Translations under genes and position numbers: made by a program | The notes under the pieces: generated by a model | Seen by the model: only the letters and a program-made list of their open reading frames with translations | Told to the model about the DNA's origin: nothing | Databases searched by the model: none | Assembly (NCBI GenBank): GCA_025062245.1 | Contig: JANXAD010000002.1 | Coordinates: 1 to 64,000 of the forward strand | Reading direction: 5' to 3' | Source: Thermodesulfobacteriaceae bacterium | GTDB lineage: Bacteria > Desulfobacterota > Thermodesulfobacteria > Thermodesulfobacteriales > Thermodesulfobacteriaceae | Length of the DNA: 64,000 nucleotides | In this document: positions 62,107-64,000 of the stretch, one piece after another | How the letters are laid out: every line of letters begins with the position of its first letter | Position numbering within the stretch: position 1 is the first letter of the stretch

Positions 62107-62952
62107 TTAAGGAGAAATTATTTTATTATCAATAAGTCTCGTTTTTCCTACCCATACCGCTAAGGCACAAAGGATGGGTTTTTCAACTTTTTCTACAGGT
62201 TCTAAAGTTTCAGGGTCAACTAATTCAATATATTGAACTTGAGTATAGGGAAAGGAAGAAATTAATTCTTTCAATTTTTTCTTTATTTCTTTACTTTCTT
62301 TTTCTCCTCTTTTTATAAGTTCTTCAGCTAAGTTTAAAGCTTTATAAAGAGAAAGAGCCGAGATTCTTTCCTCAGAGGAAAGATAGGTATTTCTTGAACT
62401 CATAGCTAGTCCGTCTTTTTCTCTAACGGTTGGGCATCCTATAATTTTTACTTCCAAGTTTAAGTCTTTAACCATTTGTTGGATTACTTTTAGTTGCTGA
62501 TAATCCTTTTCTCCAAAGATAGCCCAATCAGGTTCTATGATATTAAAAAGTTTTAAAACTACCGTGGTGACTCCTTTAAAGTGTCCAGGCCTAAAAGCTC
62601 CACAAAGACCTTGAGTAAGCTGGGTAACTTCTACATAGGTTTGAAAATTGGAGGGGTACATTTCTTCTGCTAAGGGAACAAAAACCGTATCTACTCCTTC
62701 TTTTTCAAGAAGTGCTTTATCTCTTTCTAAATCCCGTGGATATTCTCTAAAATCCTCCTTAGGACCAAATTGTAGGGGATTTACAAAAATACTTACCACC
62801 GTTTTATCTCCCAAGGCTTTAGCCTTTCTTACCAGACTTAGGTGTCCTTCGTGCAAATAGCCCATAGTGGGAACCAAAGCAATCCTTAGTTTTTTTTCCT
62901 TCCAGCTTCTTATCAAGTTTTTCATTTCAGAAATTTTTTCAATTATTTTCAT
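62107..62952 (-). CDS. panC: Pantothenate synthetase
   Basis: LVPTMGYLHEGHLSLV, VSIFVNPLQFGPKEDF, FRPGHFKGVTTVVLKLFNI, MSSRNTYLS. Confidence 0.96.
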   Translation of the reverse strand: MKIIEKISEMKNLIRSWKEKKLRIALVPTMGYLHEGHLSLVRKAKALGDKTVVSIFVNPLQFGPKEDFREYPRDLERDKALLEKEGVDTVFVPLAEEMYPSNFQTYVEVTQLTQGLCGAFRPGHFKGVTTVVLKLFNIIEPDWAIFGEKDYQQLKVIQQMVKDLNLEVKIIGCPTVREKDGLAMSSRNTYLSSEERISALSLYKALNLAEELIKRGEKESKEIKKKLKELISSFPYTQVQYIELVDPETLEPVEKVEKPILCALAVWVGKTRLIDNKIISP

Positions 62953-63809
62953 TTCTGAGTTTCCATAAGATAAATTTTTGAGATAACTAAATTTTTAAGG
63001 AATTCTTCTTCAGAGGCTCCAAAGGTTCCATCTGCCTTACTATTTAATTCCTTAACCAATTTATTTTCTTTCCATTCTTGAAAGGTTAAATATTTTAAAC
63101 CTCTAAAGTATTTTTTTAAAATGAATTTATAATAGGTAGAATTATCTATTTTAAAGGAAACCTCCCCTTCAAAAAATTCTAAGGGCTTTACTTCCTTAGG
63201 ATAAACCAGCTTTTCTAAAATGCCGTATAAACTCTTGGAAGAGTTAAGGATAAAAACTTTCTGATTAAAACTTATTAAATTCAAAAGTTTAAGAAGATCT
63301 TCGTTAGAAAGGGCAATACAACCCTTAGTCCAGTTATAATTTTTATAGGTTCGTCCCTTCTTTTTTTCTTCTTTAAAAGCTCCTCCTCCGTGAATACCGA
63401 TTTCAGTCCCCAAAGGGCTAAGAACCCTTCTTTTTTGAGAAAAGAGATTGGAAAATTTTTCAAATTGATAGGTAGTTAATAAGCCCTGATAATATGCCCA
63501 AGCTAAATCATTAAGATTAGGATAATTAAGCTCAACGAAGTATAAATATTGAGAAGAGGTTCTCCAATTTAAGATTTCATAGACCCCTTCAGGGGTTAGG
63601 AAATCTCCTTTTTTTTGTTTAGGAAGTTCACTTTTTAACCCCCAACCTATCTCAAAGGTGGTCACAATTTTTTCTTGATCCATTACCTTAAGTAAATTAG
63701 TAGTTTTGTCTATAAGGATATAATAAGAGGAAGAATTTTTAGAAAGAGCCGGAACATTTTTAAAAATGCAGAGCCATAGAAAAACTATTGAATAAAAAAT
63801 CTTTTTCAT
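62949..63809 (-). CDS. L,D-transpeptidase (YkuD)
   Basis: GTEIGIHGGGAFKEEKKKGRTYKNYNWTKGCIALSNEDL. Confidence 0.85.
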   Translation of the reverse strand: MKKIFYSIVFLWLCIFKNVPALSKNSSSYYILIDKTTNLLKVMDQEKIVTTFEIGWGLKSELPKQKKGDFLTPEGVYEILNWRTSSQYLYFVELNYPNLNDLAWAYYQGLLTTYQFEKFSNLFSQKRRVLSPLGTEIGIHGGGAFKEEKKKGRTYKNYNWTKGCIALSNEDLLKLLNLISFNQKVFILNSSKSLYGILEKLVYPKEVKPLEFFEGEVSFKIDNSTYYKFILKKYFRGLKYLTFQEWKENKLVKELNSKADGTFGASEEEFLKNLVISKIYLMETQK

Positions 63810-63820
63810 TTTTTGAAAAC

Positions 63821-64000
63821 TTAATAGGCATATAATTTTCCGTATGGTCTGTGAGTGTAGGGAATAATCTTAATGAAATCAGCTTTAAAAATTTCAGAAA
63901 GATTGAGGTTAAAATCTTCACAGTATTCTTTAAGGTGAGTTTCTAAGAGTTTTTCATCTTCAGAAGTAAGAGGATAGGGTTTAAGGCCTGCTCCTAAGAA
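63821..64000 (-). CDS. C-terminal part of an unidentified protein, truncated by the window edge
   Basis: Open minus-strand frame: FLGAGLKPYPLTSEDEKLLETHLKEYCEDFNLNLSEIFKADFIKIIPYTHRPYGKLYAY*. Confidence 0.55.
   Translation of the reverse strand, partial: FLGAGLKPYPLTSEDEKLLETHLKEYCEDFNLNLSEIFKADFIKIIPYTHRPYGKLYAY

Overview
This is an AT-rich chromosomal window. Its gene content looks like a thermophilic, anaerobic Gram-negative bacterium, possibly Thermodesulfobacterium-like; that assignment is an inference from protein character, not a search result. Most of it is compact core genome: ppsA, ribH, pgk, tpiA, an 11-subunit complex I operon without nuoEFG, flagellar hook genes, hemL, ilvC, mreB, dapL, ino1, gyrA, plsC, trpG/trpE, hisS and panC. 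The accessory part (about 47.2-62.1 kb) holds an AT-rich LPS-core glycosyltransferase/kinase cluster flanked by decayed insertion sequences, one tRNA-Ser and sparse, eroding sequence. The strongest observations are: (1) a DsrE-family gene whose ORF is cut at an in-frame UGA but continues with family-like sequence and a SECIS-like hairpin, so it is a candidate selenoprotein next to a YedE/TusA (YedF-like) pair; (2) a structured, apparently untranslated region upstream of ribH in which a hairpin loop is fully complementary to two downstream segments; (3) a folK gene whose N-terminal homology extends upstream of any canonical start codon, into the preceding aminotransferase gene; (4) a TIM barrel fused to a CoA-binding domain; (5) at least four IS relics and one further dispersed repeat.
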